From an uncultured Eubacterium sp. (GTDB lineage Bacteria; Bacillota; Clostridia; Lachnospirales; Lachnospiraceae): a stretch of DNA of 22,607 bases. The stretch covers positions 33,279 to 55,885 of the forward strand of contig CAJTSV010000012.1 of NCBI GenBank assembly GCA_910579075.1. Reading direction: 5' to 3'. The notes beneath the pieces are model-generated. The model ran no database searches and was not told where the DNA came from. It was given only the letters and a program-made list of their open reading frames with translations. Below are positions 1 to 8,382 of this stretch, piece after piece. Positions within the stretch are counted from its first letter, which is position 1, and every line of letters begins with the position of its first letter. Position numbers and translations under genes: made by a program.

Positions 1-787
1 GCCTTCCTTCAGCCGCCATTGCATCCAGCGTCGCCTGATAAATATGCTTCTGGCAGAACGCATCCACTTCCTTTGTATAAAACGGGCTTGGCGAAAACGT
101 GCCCATGCCGCCGGTATTAAGGCCTTTATCCCCGTCCTGTGCCCGTTTATGGTCCTGTGCGGAGTTCATGATTTTAATCGTTTTCCCATCGGCAAATGAC
201 AGTACGGACACTTCCCGTCCGGTCATAAATTCTTCCACAACCATCCGGTTTCCAGATTCGCCGAATTTTTTATCCTCCATAATCTGCTTTACGCCCTCTT
301 TTGCCTCATCCAGCGTATTGCAGATTAAAACCCCCTTGCCAAGCGCCAGGCCGTCTGCTTTTAATACAACCGGCAGTTTTGCCGTTTCCAGGTACGCAAG
401 CGCTTCCCGGGCATCGTCAAAGGTTTCATAGGCGGCTGTCGGAATATGGTATTTTTTCATCAGGTCTTTGGAAAATGCCTTGGAGCCTTCTAATACAGCT
501 GCATTTTTCCTCGGGCCGAATACCCTGAGCCCTTCTGCTTCAAAGACATCCACAATGCCGCCTGCCAGAGGGTCTTCCATGCCGATAATCGTAAAATCAA
601 CCGCATGCTCTTTCGCAAATGCCGCCAGCTTTTCAAATTCCATTGCCCCAATCGGGACACACTCTGCAATCTGCGCAATTCCCGCATTTCCCGGTGCACA
701 GTAAATTTTATCTGCCTTCGGGCTTTTCGCTGCGCATGCCGCAATCGCATGCTCGCGCCCGCCGCTTCCTGCTATTAATATGTTCAT
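1..787 (-). CDS. purD: phosphoribosylamine--glycine ligase (GAR synthetase), 5' part only
   Basis: PurD joins glycine to 5-phosphoribosylamine using ATP, an early step of de novo purine synthesis in the cytoplasm. The start codon is at 787 with AAGGAG eight bases upstream. About 262 codons are visible before the window ends; the family is about 420 residues, so roughly the N-terminal 60% is present. The N-terminus reads MNILIAGSGGREHAIA, the classical PurD nucleotide-binding start. It is followed by a DPLAGGIVD segment, by GLRVFGPRKNAAVLEGSKAF, and by the ATP-grasp segment KADGLALGKGV. The gene lies 79 bases downstream of purN on the same strand and is probably co-transcribed with purM-purN. 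No frame disruption is seen in the visible part. Confidence 0.96.
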   Translation of the reverse strand, partial: MNILIAGSGGREHAIAACAAKSPKADKIYCAPGNAGIAQIAECVPIGAMEFEKLAAFAKEHAVDFTIIGMEDPLAGGIVDVFEAEGLRVFGPRKNAAVLEGSKAFSKDLMKKYHIPTAAYETFDDAREALAYLETAKLPVVLKADGLALGKGVLICNTLDEAKEGVKQIMEDKKFGESGNRMVVEEFMTGREVSVLSFADGKTIKIMNSAQDHKRAQDGDKGLNTGGMGTFSPSPFYTKEVDAFCQKHIYQATLDAMAAEGR

Positions 788-866
788 AAACCGATTCTCC
801 TTCTGCCCCGGCCCTTTCAGCCGTTTTCCATATCCGGCCGGCAGCACTTTTTCTGCAGCCGGTAAA

Positions 867-1490
867 TTATCCGATTACCACCCTGCCGTCTTCCACCCTG
901 GCTTTGCCGTTTGCAATCAAATGAACAGCCTCTGGCAGTATGTGCCATTCGGCTTCTTCCATCACCCGCCGCTGCAGGATTTCCGGCGTATCGCCCTGTT
1001 TTACTTCCACTGCCTTTTGCAGGATAATCGGGCCGGTGTCCGTTCCCTCGTCCACAAAATGCACCGTTGCCCCGGTCACCCTGACGCCGCGCTTTAACGC
1101 AAGCTCATGTACCTTCAGCCCGTAACAGCCTGCCCCGCAGAAAGACGGAATCAGCGACGGGTGAATATTGATAATGCGGTTTCTGTATTTTTGTATGATA
1201 ATTTCCGGCAGAATCACCAGATAGCCTGCCAGCACTACCAGCCCGGCCTGTACGCCATCCAGTGTTTCTGCAAGCGCCTGGTGGAACGCTTCCCGGCTTT
1301 CATAATCCTTCGGGGAAACACAGATTCCCCGGATGCCATGCTTTTTTGCACGTTCTAGCGCATAGGCATCTTTTTTATTGCTGATAACAGCTGCAATTTC
1401 TGCATTCTGAATGGAGCCGGACGCAATCGCGTCTATCAATGCCTGTAAATTGGTGCCGCCGCCAGACACCAGGACTGCCAGCCTCAGCAT
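867..1490 (-). CDS. purN: phosphoribosylglycinamide formyltransferase
   Basis: PurN transfers a formyl group from 10-formyl-tetrahydrofolate to GAR in de novo purine synthesis. The 207-residue length is normal for the family. The N-terminus LAVLVSGGGTNLQALIDA is the phosphate-binding loop. The catalytic block NIHPSLIPSF gives Asn108 and His110, and the DEGTDTGPI segment supplies the catalytic Asp at about 151. The start ATG overlaps the end of purM by seven bases, which implies translational coupling. PurD follows after a 79-base gap. Confidence 0.97.
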   Translation of the reverse strand: MLRLAVLVSGGGTNLQALIDAIASGSIQNAEIAAVISNKKDAYALERAKKHGIRGICVSPKDYESREAFHQALAETLDGVQAGLVVLAGYLVILPEIIIQKYRNRIINIHPSLIPSFCGAGCYGLKVHELALKRGVRVTGATVHFVDEGTDTGPIILQKAVEVKQGDTPEILQRRVMEEAEWHILPEAVHLIANGKARVEDGRVVIG

Positions 1491-2509
1491 AACGTGACTC
1501 CTTTTTCACCTTCCTGTACTTCTCCGATTACATAAGCCTCCACTCCGGCTTCTGCGGCTGCCTTTACCGCTTTGTCCGCGTCAGCCGGATTTACGGCAAG
1601 CACCATGCCGATGCCCATGTTAAACGTATTGTACATGACTTTTTCTTCCACGTTTCCCGTGCGTGCAATCAACTCAAAAACAGCCGGAACCTCATAGCTG
1701 TCCCTGCGAATGACTGCATGCATGCCTTCCGGGAGCATGCGTGGCACGTTTTCATAAAATCCGCCGCCTGTAATATGGCTGCAGGCCCTGATAACGGCCC
1801 CGGATTCCTGAATTTTTCGCAGTGCGCCCACATAGATTCTTGTCGGCTCAAGCAGTGTTTCCCCAAGCGTGCGTCCAAGTTCTGGATAATGTGTGTCCAG
1901 CGATGCTTTGTCCATTGGAAAAATGCTGCGCACAAGTGAAAATCCATTCGAATGCACGCCCGTCGAAGCAAGGCCGATTAATACATCTTCTTTTTTCAAA
2001 TCTTTTCCGGTAATGATGTCCTTTTCATCTACAACACCGACTGCGAATCCAGCCAGGTCGTATTCCTCCTGCGGATAAAATCCCGGCATTTCCGCCGTTT
2101 CCCCGCCAATCAGCGCAGCGCCTGCCTGCCTGCAGCCTTCGGCCACGCCGCTGACAATGCCGGCGATTTTTTCAGGATAATTTTTCCCGCATGCAATATA
2201 ATCCAGAAAGAACAGCGGCTGTCCGCCCGCGCATGCAATATCATTGACGCACATTGCCACACAGTCTATGCCGACCGTATCATGCCTGTCCATCACAAAT
2301 GCCAGCTTTAATTTCGTGCCGACCCCGTCCGTGCCCGATACAAGCACCGGTTTTTCCATCTGCCGGAATGCTTCCATCGAAAACGCCCCGGAAAATCCGC
2401 CCAGATTTGTCAGTACTTCCGGGCGCATGGTACTTTGTACATGCTGTTTCATCAATTCTACTGCTTTGTAGCCAGCTTCAATATCCACTCCAGCCTTTTT
2501 GTAATCCAT
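1484..2509 (-). CDS. purM: phosphoribosylformylglycinamidine cyclo-ligase (AIR synthetase)
   Basis: PurM closes the imidazole ring of AIR from FGAM with ATP. I place the start at 2509 (MDYKKAGVDIEAGYKAVE), seven bases after an AGGAGGG ribosome binding site, giving 341 residues, the usual family length. The reading frame is open for 53 more codons upstream to an ATG at 2668, but that extension has no family character and no good ribosome binding site. Recognisable segments are GFSGAFSM, SGTDGVGTKLKLAF, DCVAMCVNDIACAGGQPLFFLDY, LIGGETAEMPGFY and SHITGGGFYENVPRMLP. The 3' end overlaps purN by seven bases. It is the first gene of the purM-purN-purD run visible here. Confidence 0.97.
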   Translation of the reverse strand: MDYKKAGVDIEAGYKAVELMKQHVQSTMRPEVLTNLGGFSGAFSMEAFRQMEKPVLVSGTDGVGTKLKLAFVMDRHDTVGIDCVAMCVNDIACAGGQPLFFLDYIACGKNYPEKIAGIVSGVAEGCRQAGAALIGGETAEMPGFYPQEEYDLAGFAVGVVDEKDIITGKDLKKEDVLIGLASTGVHSNGFSLVRSIFPMDKASLDTHYPELGRTLGETLLEPTRIYVGALRKIQESGAVIRACSHITGGGFYENVPRMLPEGMHAVIRRDSYEVPAVFELIARTGNVEEKVMYNTFNMGIGMVLAVNPADADKAVKAAAEAGVEAYVIGEVQEGEKGVTLC

Positions 2510-2883
2510 GATTATCCCTCCTGTTTTATGAAGCAGTCTTGTGTTTTCAGGCTCCGCAGCCCCCTGCAGCATCCATGAAAACATGTAAATACCGTCATTT
2601 CTATTCATAATGCCATAAGTTGGGGAAAATTTCAATGCACTTTTTTTTATTTTCGCAGGATTATGCATCAGTCAGATACATTATACAAGCTCCCAGTCCT
2701 TTCAGCACTCCTCAAGCGGGATTTCTTCTTTATCCTCATCCGGCGCATTTTCATAGTTTTCTGCCATCCTTTGACAAAAAATTTTCCATTTCACATCATA
2801 TATTCCGCTGGCATCCGTTCCTGTCTGGTAACATTTTTATATTCCCGCAATATACTATATCAAATCCAGTCACAGGAGTCTTT
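2510..2883. other. divergent intergenic region between purM and the lipoprotein gene
   Basis: These 374 bases hold no convincing gene. The purM reading frame extends into the region without family support. A TATAAT on the minus strand at 2680-2685 could be a purM promoter with a leader of about 165 bases, but no good -35 hexamer stands in front of it. A plus-strand promoter candidate is described separately. I looked for purine-type and PRPP-type riboswitch elements and saw none that I could support. Confidence 0.5.
2828..2856 (+). promoter_or_regulatory. candidate promoter of the orphan lipoprotein gene
   Basis: GTAACA (2828-2833, 4 of 6 to the -35 consensus) lies 17 bases before TATACT (2851-2856, 5 of 6 to the -10). 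It sits 27 bases upstream of the start codon at 2884, and an AGGAG ribosome binding site lies between at 2874-2878. Prediction from sequence only. Confidence 0.45.
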
Positions 2884-3990
2884 ATGAATCTGAAACGACA
2901 TCTGCTCCCATTTCTTTTAACCGCTGCGCTGGCTGTTTTGATGCTGGCCGGATGCGGACAAAGCACAAAGGACAGCACAGCGCCTTCACAGCCAGGAAGC
3001 TCTGCCAGCCCGGACGAAGCAAACGGGCCGCAAAAGGAATCCGGCCCGGACAGCCAGAAGAATCCGGCCGCCGAGCCTGTTCCCGTAACCTTAAACGAAG
3101 TTGCACATTCTATTTTTTATGCACCGATGTATGCTGCAATCGAAAATGGTTATTTTGCAGAACATGGCATAGAACTGGAGCTGGTCACCGGATTCGGCGC
3201 AGACAAGGTAATGGCGGCTGTTTTATCCGGGGAAGCGGATATCGGGTTTATGGGGCCGGAAACAACGGTTTATACCTATAACGAAGGTGCCGCAGATGCT
3301 GTCGTGAATTTTGCGCAGCTGACGCAGAGAGCCGGAAATTTTATTGTGGCACGCCAGCAGATGGATGATTTTGAATTGTCAGATTTAATCGGAAAAGATG
3401 TGCTGGGCGGCCGGGCAGGCGGCATGCCGGAAATGGTATTTGAATATGTGTTAAGAAAAAACGGCATCGAGCCTTCCGAGGTAAAGATTGACCAGGGCAT
3501 CGATTTTGGTTCGACCGCTGCTGCTTTTTCTGGCGGGAAGGGTGATTTTACCGTTGAATTCGAGCCTTCTGCCACCGCCCTGGAACAGGAAGGCGCCGGC
3601 TTTGTCATAAGCTCCGTCGGTGTCGAATCGGGCTACGTTCCATACACCGCTTTCAGCGCAAAGCAGAGCTATCTGGAATCAAATAAAGAACTGATTCAGG
3701 CATTTACCGATGCCCTGCAGGAAGGCATGGATTATGTGACTACACACACTTCCGCCGAAATTGCTAAAACCATACAGCCGCAGTTTTCTGAAACAGACCT
3801 GGAAACGCTGACGATGATTGTAGACCGTTACCACGAACAGGACACCTGGAAAAACGACCTCGTGTTCTCAGAAGACAGCTTCGAGCTGCTTTTGGATATT
3901 CTGGAAGAATCGGAAGTCATTACGAGCCGGCCGCCATTCCACGAGCTTGTAACAGCAGAATTTGCCACAAAAGCAGCAGAAAGCCTGTAA
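2884..3990 (+). CDS. NMT1/SsuA-ThiY-like ABC transporter substrate-binding lipoprotein
   Basis: This is a secreted lipoprotein that should capture a small organic solute for an ABC importer of the NitT/TauT/thiamine-precursor class. The start is set at 2884 by AGGAG five bases upstream and by the signal peptide that begins there; the open frame extends upstream to 2620 without support. The 368-residue product has a hydrophobic signal segment (about residues 7-20) and a lipobox LAGC with Cys24. A Gln/Ser/Pro-rich linker (25-64) follows. The domain starts with a family-typical segment running from PVTLNEVAHSIFYAPMYAA to GYFAEHGIEL, then LSGEADIGFMGPET. The ligand cannot be told from sequence. 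No permease or ATPase gene is adjacent, so it either serves a transporter encoded elsewhere or has been left behind. Confidence 0.85.
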   Translation: MNLKRHLLPFLLTAALAVLMLAGCGQSTKDSTAPSQPGSSASPDEANGPQKESGPDSQKNPAAEPVPVTLNEVAHSIFYAPMYAAIENGYFAEHGIELELVTGFGADKVMAAVLSGEADIGFMGPETTVYTYNEGAADAVVNFAQLTQRAGNFIVARQQMDDFELSDLIGKDVLGGRAGGMPEMVFEYVLRKNGIEPSEVKIDQGIDFGSTAAAFSGGKGDFTVEFEPSATALEQEGAGFVISSVGVESGYVPYTAFSAKQSYLESNKELIQAFTDALQEGMDYVTTHTSAEIAKTIQPQFSETDLETLTMIVDRYHEQDTWKNDLVFSEDSFELLLDILEESEVITSRPPFHELVTAEFATKAAESL

Positions 3991-3998
3991 GCATCTGT

Positions 3999-4036
3999 CC
4001 AGACACCCCGCAGCGCAGCCGCTGCGGGATATCTGG
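3999..4036. repeat. strong stem-loop after the lipoprotein gene
   Basis: A perfect 9-base stem CCCGCAGCG/CGCTGCGGG with a CAGC loop (4007-4028) is extended outward by CCAGA (3999-4003) and TCTGG (4032-4036) across small internal loops. It begins nine bases after the stop codon at 3990. No T run follows on either strand, so it is not a textbook intrinsic terminator. It may mark or protect the 3' end of the lipoprotein mRNA. Confidence 0.55.
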
Positions 4037-4130
4037 CTGCTTTAAAGCTCATCCCCGGTTTCCCTATCCAGGATGATATTTCCAGAATGATGCAGGCAGC
4101 ACTGGAAGGATGATTTGCGTATGCTGATAC

Positions 4131-4149
4131 AAAAATTCCAGGCCTGGAA
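4131..4149 (-). terminator. weak intrinsic terminator candidate after the kinase gene
   Basis: Read on the minus strand, the palindrome TTCCAGGCCTGGAA (4136-4149) is followed directly by TTTTTG. The stem is only five pairs if a four-base loop is allowed. It lies 20 bases past the stop codon of the FGGY kinase, the position expected for the end of the arabinose operon. Confidence 0.35.
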
Positions 4150-4169
4150 CCAAACGTAACCGGACGCTG

Positions 4170-5762
4170 CTATCGAAGCGCGTCAACCGCCGCACGTTCT
4201 ATCGCAAGCCCCGTATTGTAGCGATTCAAAAACGCCTCAAAGCCCGCCACATCATCCGGCACTGGCTGCTGCGTCACGCCCGTCCCGCCGGAAAACACCC
4301 TTCTGTCCAGATAATCCGAAAGACGCTCCCCTTCTTCCTTTTGCCGCATATAAGAAGCCAGCAGCGCAATCCCCCACGCTCCGCCTTCTCCTGCGGTCTC
4401 CATAACAGAAACCGGGGCATTTATCGCTGCCGCCATCATCCTCTGACCGACAACAGGTGTCTTAAACAGGCCGCCGTGGCCGCAGATTTTATCTACCTGC
4501 ACCTTTTCTTCTTTTATCAGAATATCCAGCCCGTTTTTCAGCGCACCCAGCGCCGTAAACAGATGTACGCGCATAAAGTTCGCCAGCGTAAACCTGCTTT
4601 CTGCGCTCCGTACAAAGAGCGGCCTTCCTTCCTCAAATCCGGTAATGCTTTCTCCCGAAAGGTAATTATACGCCAAAAGCCCGCCGCAGTCTGCATCCCC
4701 TTCCAGTGCCTTTTGATACAGCACCGAAAACAGCTGGTTCGTATCGATGCTGATGCCGCAGCTTTCTGCAAATTCATGAAACAGCCCTGCCCAGGCATTC
4801 AGATCAGACGTGCAGTTATTGCAGTGCACCATGGCTGCCGGACTGCCGGATGGCGTCATAACCATGTCAATTTCCGGGTGTACCTTTTCCAGCTCTTTTT
4901 CCAGCACAATCATCGCAAAGACCGAAGTCCCGGCTGAGACGTTTCCGGTACGTGCAGCCACGCTGCCGGTAGCCGTCATGCCCGTTCCGGCATCCCCTTC
5001 CGGCGGACAGACCGGTATGCCGGCTTCCAGCCTGCCACTCGTATCTAAAAGCCCTGCCCCCTCCGGCGTCAGCGTCCCTGCCGCTTCCCCGGCACAGAGC
5101 ACCTTTGGCAGAATATCCTTCAGCTTCCATGGATATGCATAAGCTTCTGTCAGCGTGCCAAAAATATCCATCATGGCAGCGTCGTAATCCTTCGTCTTTC
5201 CCTCAATCGGGAACATGCCGGACGCGTCCCCGATTCCGAGCACCTTCTGCCCGGTCAGCTTCCAGTGGACATATCCTGCCAGCGTCGTCAGAAACGCCAC
5301 GTCCTTTACATGCTCCTCCTGATTTAAAACCGCCTGGTAAAGATGCGCGATGCTCCACCGCTGTGGAATATTATAATGAAACGCTTCCGTCAGCGCTGCC
5401 GCCGCCTGCTCCGTACTGGTATTTCTCCAGGTACGGAACGGCACAAGCAGCTCTCCGTTTTTGTCAAATGCCAGATACCCATGCATCATCGCGCTAAACC
5501 CGATGGCACCAGTCCTTGCCAGCTCTGTACCGTATGTATTTCTGACCTCCTGCGCCAGATTCCGGTAGCAGTCCTGCAAGCCCTGCCAGACGTCTTCCAG
5601 GCTGTATGTCCAGATGCCGTTTTCATAGCGGTTTTCCCACTCGTGGCTTCCGGAAGCCAGCGGCACGCTGTCTTCCCCTGTCAGGACCGCCTTGATTCTG
5701 GTAGAGCCAAATTCTATGCCAAGCGAAGTCCTGCCTTCCATAATGGCTTCTTTCTGATTCAT
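4170..5762 (-). CDS. FGGY-family carbohydrate kinase, probable L-ribulokinase
   Basis: By context this kinase phosphorylates L-ribulose, the product of AraA, to L-ribulose 5-phosphate. The start at 5762 (MNQKEAIMEGRTSLGIEFG) is chosen because GGAGGG lies seven bases upstream; a frame-matched ATG at 5783 has no such site. The 530 residues are typical of FGGY kinases. The N-terminal phosphate loop reads LGIEFGSTRIKAVL, followed by GFSAMMHGYLAFD and PFRTWRN. A second domain contains VSAGTSVFAMIV and a Gly-rich segment GHGGLFKTPVVG. It resembles the xylulokinase-like branch found next to araA in gut Firmicutes more than classical enterobacterial AraB, so a ribulokinase role is inferred from araA lying 23 bases upstream. 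A xylulokinase activity cannot be excluded. Confidence 0.85.
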   Translation of the reverse strand: MNQKEAIMEGRTSLGIEFGSTRIKAVLTGEDSVPLASGSHEWENRYENGIWTYSLEDVWQGLQDCYRNLAQEVRNTYGTELARTGAIGFSAMMHGYLAFDKNGELLVPFRTWRNTSTEQAAAALTEAFHYNIPQRWSIAHLYQAVLNQEEHVKDVAFLTTLAGYVHWKLTGQKVLGIGDASGMFPIEGKTKDYDAAMMDIFGTLTEAYAYPWKLKDILPKVLCAGEAAGTLTPEGAGLLDTSGRLEAGIPVCPPEGDAGTGMTATGSVAARTGNVSAGTSVFAMIVLEKELEKVHPEIDMVMTPSGSPAAMVHCNNCTSDLNAWAGLFHEFAESCGISIDTNQLFSVLYQKALEGDADCGGLLAYNYLSGESITGFEEGRPLFVRSAESRFTLANFMRVHLFTALGALKNGLDILIKEEKVQVDKICGHGGLFKTPVVGQRMMAAAINAPVSVMETAGEGGAWGIALLASYMRQKEEGERLSDYLDRRVFSGGTGVTQQPVPDDVAGFEAFLNRYNTGLAIERAAVDALR

Positions 5763-5785
5763 GCACATTCCCTCCGTTCCCATTT

Positions 5786-7282
5786 TTAACGGTAAAATAC
5801 CTCGCCTAACATCAAATCCTTCTTAAAATCACGAATCCTGGTATCGTTATCAATATAGACAGCCTCAATGCCCATTGCCGCCGCCCAGTCGCCCATCTGC
5901 TCTGCGGTAATATCATACGAAAATGCCGTATGGTGCGCGCCGCCTGCCAAGATCCAGGCCTCTGCCCCGGTATACAGATCCGGCTGCGGTGTCCAGAAGT
6001 TTGTGGCTACCGGAAGCTTCGGCATCGGCTTTTCATTCTTTTTGCAGTCTACGGTGTTGATAATCAGCCGGAAGCGCCTGCCAAGGTCAATCAGGGAAAC
6101 CGCAATGCCGCTGCCTTCTTTGGATGTAAAGACAAGCCTGGCCGGGTCTTCCCGGTTCCCCATGGATAACGGCTGGCACTTGATGCTGACCGCACCGTCC
6201 GCAATCGACGGGCAGATTTCCAGCATATGAGCCTGCAGAATGCCCTCTTTGCCCTTCACCAGGTTGTAGGTATAGTCTTCCAGCATGGATGTGCCTTTTG
6301 CATCCTTCATCCCTGCGGTCATAATCTTCATCAGGCGCACCATGGCAGCCACCTTCCAGTCGCCTTCCGCGCCGAAGCCATAGCCTTTTTCCATCAAACG
6401 CTGAATCGCCAGTCCCGGCAGCTGTTTTAATGCACCAAGGTCGCCAAAATGCGTGACAATTGCCTGGTAATTTTTTTCTTCCAAAAAACGCTCAAACCCA
6501 ATCTCCATCTGGGCCTGGACGGACACATGCCTCCGGAATTCTTCCGGCTCCCTGCCTTCCAGCAGAATCTCATACCGGTCATAATATTCATCCACCAGCG
6601 CATTCGTATCAGAAGCAGAAACTGCCGCTACAGACTCTGCAATCTCATTTACCGGATAGGCGTCTACTTCCCATCCAAATTTAATCTGCGCCTCGACCTT
6701 GTCGCCTTCGGTCACAGCCACATTGCGCATATTGTCCGCAACACGCATCACGCGGATATGGCTGCTCTCCACAATGCCGACAGCCGTGCGCATCCAGGAT
6801 GCTATTTTGCGCACTATCACCGGGTCTGACCAGTGTCCTGCGACGACCTTGCGTTCAATCCCCATCCGGCTTACGATATGGCCGTATTCCCTGCCGCCGT
6901 GGGCAGACTGGTTCTCATTCATAAAATCCATGTCAATCGTATCGTATGGAATTTCTTCGTTAAACTGGGTATGCAGATGCATCAGCGGCTTGCGGTATTC
7001 CTGCAGCCCCAAAATCCAGGATTTTGCAGGGGAAAATGTATGCATCCATGTAATGACCCCCGCGCACTCCACGTCGGTATTTGCTTCCTGAAACGTCTTT
7101 CGAATCAGCTCATTTGTAATCAGCGTCGGCTTCCACACAAGCTCATACGGCAGAATCCCCGTTTTATTAAGCTCCTCCGTTATCTTTTTGGAATGCTGCG
7201 CTACTTTTTCCAGGCATGCATCCCCATACAGGTCCTGAGACCCGGTACAAAACCAAAATTTATAATTCTTTGCCTGTAACAT
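5786..7282 (-). CDS. araA: L-arabinose isomerase
   Basis: AraA interconverts L-arabinose and L-ribulose with a divalent metal, the entry step of L-arabinose catabolism. The 498 residues match the family length of about 500. The N-terminus FWFCTGSQDLYG is diagnostic. The metal and catalytic residues known for E. coli AraA have counterparts at Glu306 (GAEGDWK), Glu335 (LEDYTYN), His352 (QAHMLEI) and His450/451 (GGAHHTAFS). The start at 7282 has AGGAGGG upstream. The gene lies between the second sugar-binding lipoprotein and the FGGY kinase on the same strand, with gaps of about 54 and 23 bases, consistent with one operon. No araD is found in this window. Confidence 0.98.
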   Translation of the reverse strand: MLQAKNYKFWFCTGSQDLYGDACLEKVAQHSKKITEELNKTGILPYELVWKPTLITNELIRKTFQEANTDVECAGVITWMHTFSPAKSWILGLQEYRKPLMHLHTQFNEEIPYDTIDMDFMNENQSAHGGREYGHIVSRMGIERKVVAGHWSDPVIVRKIASWMRTAVGIVESSHIRVMRVADNMRNVAVTEGDKVEAQIKFGWEVDAYPVNEIAESVAAVSASDTNALVDEYYDRYEILLEGREPEEFRRHVSVQAQMEIGFERFLEEKNYQAIVTHFGDLGALKQLPGLAIQRLMEKGYGFGAEGDWKVAAMVRLMKIMTAGMKDAKGTSMLEDYTYNLVKGKEGILQAHMLEICPSIADGAVSIKCQPLSMGNREDPARLVFTSKEGSGIAVSLIDLGRRFRLIINTVDCKKNEKPMPKLPVATNFWTPQPDLYTGAEAWILAGGAHHTAFSYDITAEQMGDWAAAMGIEAVYIDNDTRIRDFKKDLMLGEVFYR

Positions 7283-7336
7283 GTTTTCCCTCCTGTCAGA
7301 CAGTTCCGCTGCCTTCCCTGTCCGTATGTATTTCCT

Positions 7337-8302
7337 TTAATCATAATAGGTTTCTTCCACGTACTGGATTTTTTCCACTTCTTCTCCCGCTTCCAGCTTC
7401 TTAATCGTCTCGTCTACGAGCGGGCCTAAATCCGGGCAGCATTCAAAATCTGCATTGATTTCTCCTTTTCTGACCGCCTCTAACGCTGCTTCGGCTGCGT
7501 CAAACGAAATCACAATGATATCCCCGTATTTCCCGTAGCTTTTCCCCTGCTCTTTCATGGCTTCGATTGCCCCGAAGGCCATATTATCGTTCTGGCAGAT
7601 AACCACATCTATGTCCGGATAGGTTTCCAGAAAATACTCCATAACTTCCCTGGCCTTGGCCTGGACAAACTCCCCGGTTCTTTGCTCCAGCATCGTCCAG
7701 TTATCCTGTTTTTCCAGAATCTTCGCAAATCCTTCCGTCCGGCCAAGCTGGGCTGTCGAATCCAGCGTGCCCTGCAGCGTGACAAGATTTATTGGTTCTT
7801 CTGCGCGGCCTTTTTCTTCCAGGTAATCGCGCAGCCAGATTCCCGCCCGTTCTCCCTGCCTGCAGAAATCGCTGCCTATCCAGCTCGTATAAAGGCTGTC
7901 ATCTTCCACCCTGACCGAACGGTCGGACAAAATCACAGGAATTCCCGCCTGCTTTGCTTCGGCAAGCACGGCATCCCATCCGGTTTCAGCAATGGCATCC
8001 AGGACAATATAATCCACCTTCTGCAGGATAAAATCACGGATTGCCTTTACCTGGTTTTCCTGCTTTTGCTGCGCATCGTCAAAAATCAGGTAATAGCCAT
8101 TTTCTTCGGTAAACGTTTCCCGGTAGGAGCGGGTATTTGCAAGCCGCCAGTCCGACTCGGAGCCTACCTGGGAAAGCCCTACGACAATCAGGTTATCGCT
8201 TTCCTTTGCAGAATCCTGGGATGCCTGCCCGTCTTCTCCCTGCCTGCCACAGCCCGAAAGCAGAAACGCCGTACAGACAGCCAGGCATAACCATTTTATC
8301 AT
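7337..8302 (-). CDS. YtfQ-like sugar-binding lipoprotein (second copy)
   Basis: This is a periplasmic-binding-protein-like lipoprotein of the RbsB/YtfQ class. The 321-residue product has a signal peptide with lipobox LLSGC (Cys18), a short Gln/Asp/Ser linker, and then the mature domain LIVVGLSQVGSESDWR. The segments DDAQQKQENQVKAIRDFI and QAGIPVILSDRSV are very close to what I recall of E. coli YtfQ, a galactofuranose binder. The start at 8302 follows a GGAGGAGGGG site. It is a paralogue of the lipoprotein at 12072-13223, and they share DWR, GWD, LGRTEGF and VICQNDN. It sits after the permeases and directly before araA, behind its own candidate promoter. It may give the transporter a second specificity or act as a sensing partner for the histidine kinase; both roles are inference. 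Confidence 0.9.
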   Translation of the reverse strand: MIKWLCLAVCTAFLLSGCGRQGEDGQASQDSAKESDNLIVVGLSQVGSESDWRLANTRSYRETFTEENGYYLIFDDAQQKQENQVKAIRDFILQKVDYIVLDAIAETGWDAVLAEAKQAGIPVILSDRSVRVEDDSLYTSWIGSDFCRQGERAGIWLRDYLEEKGRAEEPINLVTLQGTLDSTAQLGRTEGFAKILEKQDNWTMLEQRTGEFVQAKAREVMEYFLETYPDIDVVICQNDNMAFGAIEAMKEQGKSYGKYGDIIVISFDAAEAALEAVRKGEINADFECCPDLGPLVDETIKKLEAGEEVEKIQYVEETYYD

Positions 8303-8322
8303 GCTGCATCCCCTCCTCCCGA

Positions 8323-8335
8323 AAAAATCCGAAAT
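8323..8335. repeat. 13-mer shared with the other binding-protein promoter region
   Basis: AAAAATCCGAAAT occurs here, and its exact reverse complement lies at 13318-13330 in the leader of the paralogous binding-protein gene. Here it falls between the candidate -10 at 8365-8370 and the ribosome binding site of the second lipoprotein. It is a candidate regulator site common to both genes. Confidence 0.4.
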
Positions 8336-8364
8336 CCGTTATCCTGCCACGGTTTTCTTCTATT

Positions 8365-8370
8365 ATTATA
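8365..8370 (-). promoter_or_regulatory. candidate -10 element before the second binding-protein gene
   Basis: A perfect TATAAT on the minus strand lies in the 80-base AT-rich gap between the second permease and the lipoprotein at 7337-8302. The -35 position 17 bases upstream (AAAAGA) is poor, which would fit an activator-dependent promoter that starts the lipoprotein-araA-kinase part of the operon. Confidence 0.4.
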
Positions 8371-8382
8371 TCTTTCTAATTT

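Noticed and set aside
2510..2680. Purine or PRPP riboswitch in the purM leader
   Set aside because: No conserved junction or loop sequences of these classes were seen. Only a small GGCT/AGCC hairpin without a T run is present.
2771..2776. TTGACA as a -35 for the orphan lipoprotein
   Set aside because: At 16-18 bases downstream there is no acceptable -10 (CATCAT or ATCATA). The pair at 2828-2856 is better spaced.
2620..2883. N-terminal extension of the orphan lipoprotein to an ATG at 2620
   Set aside because: The extension would put 88 residues ahead of a normal signal peptide and lipobox. A ribosome binding site and a promoter candidate lie just before 2884.
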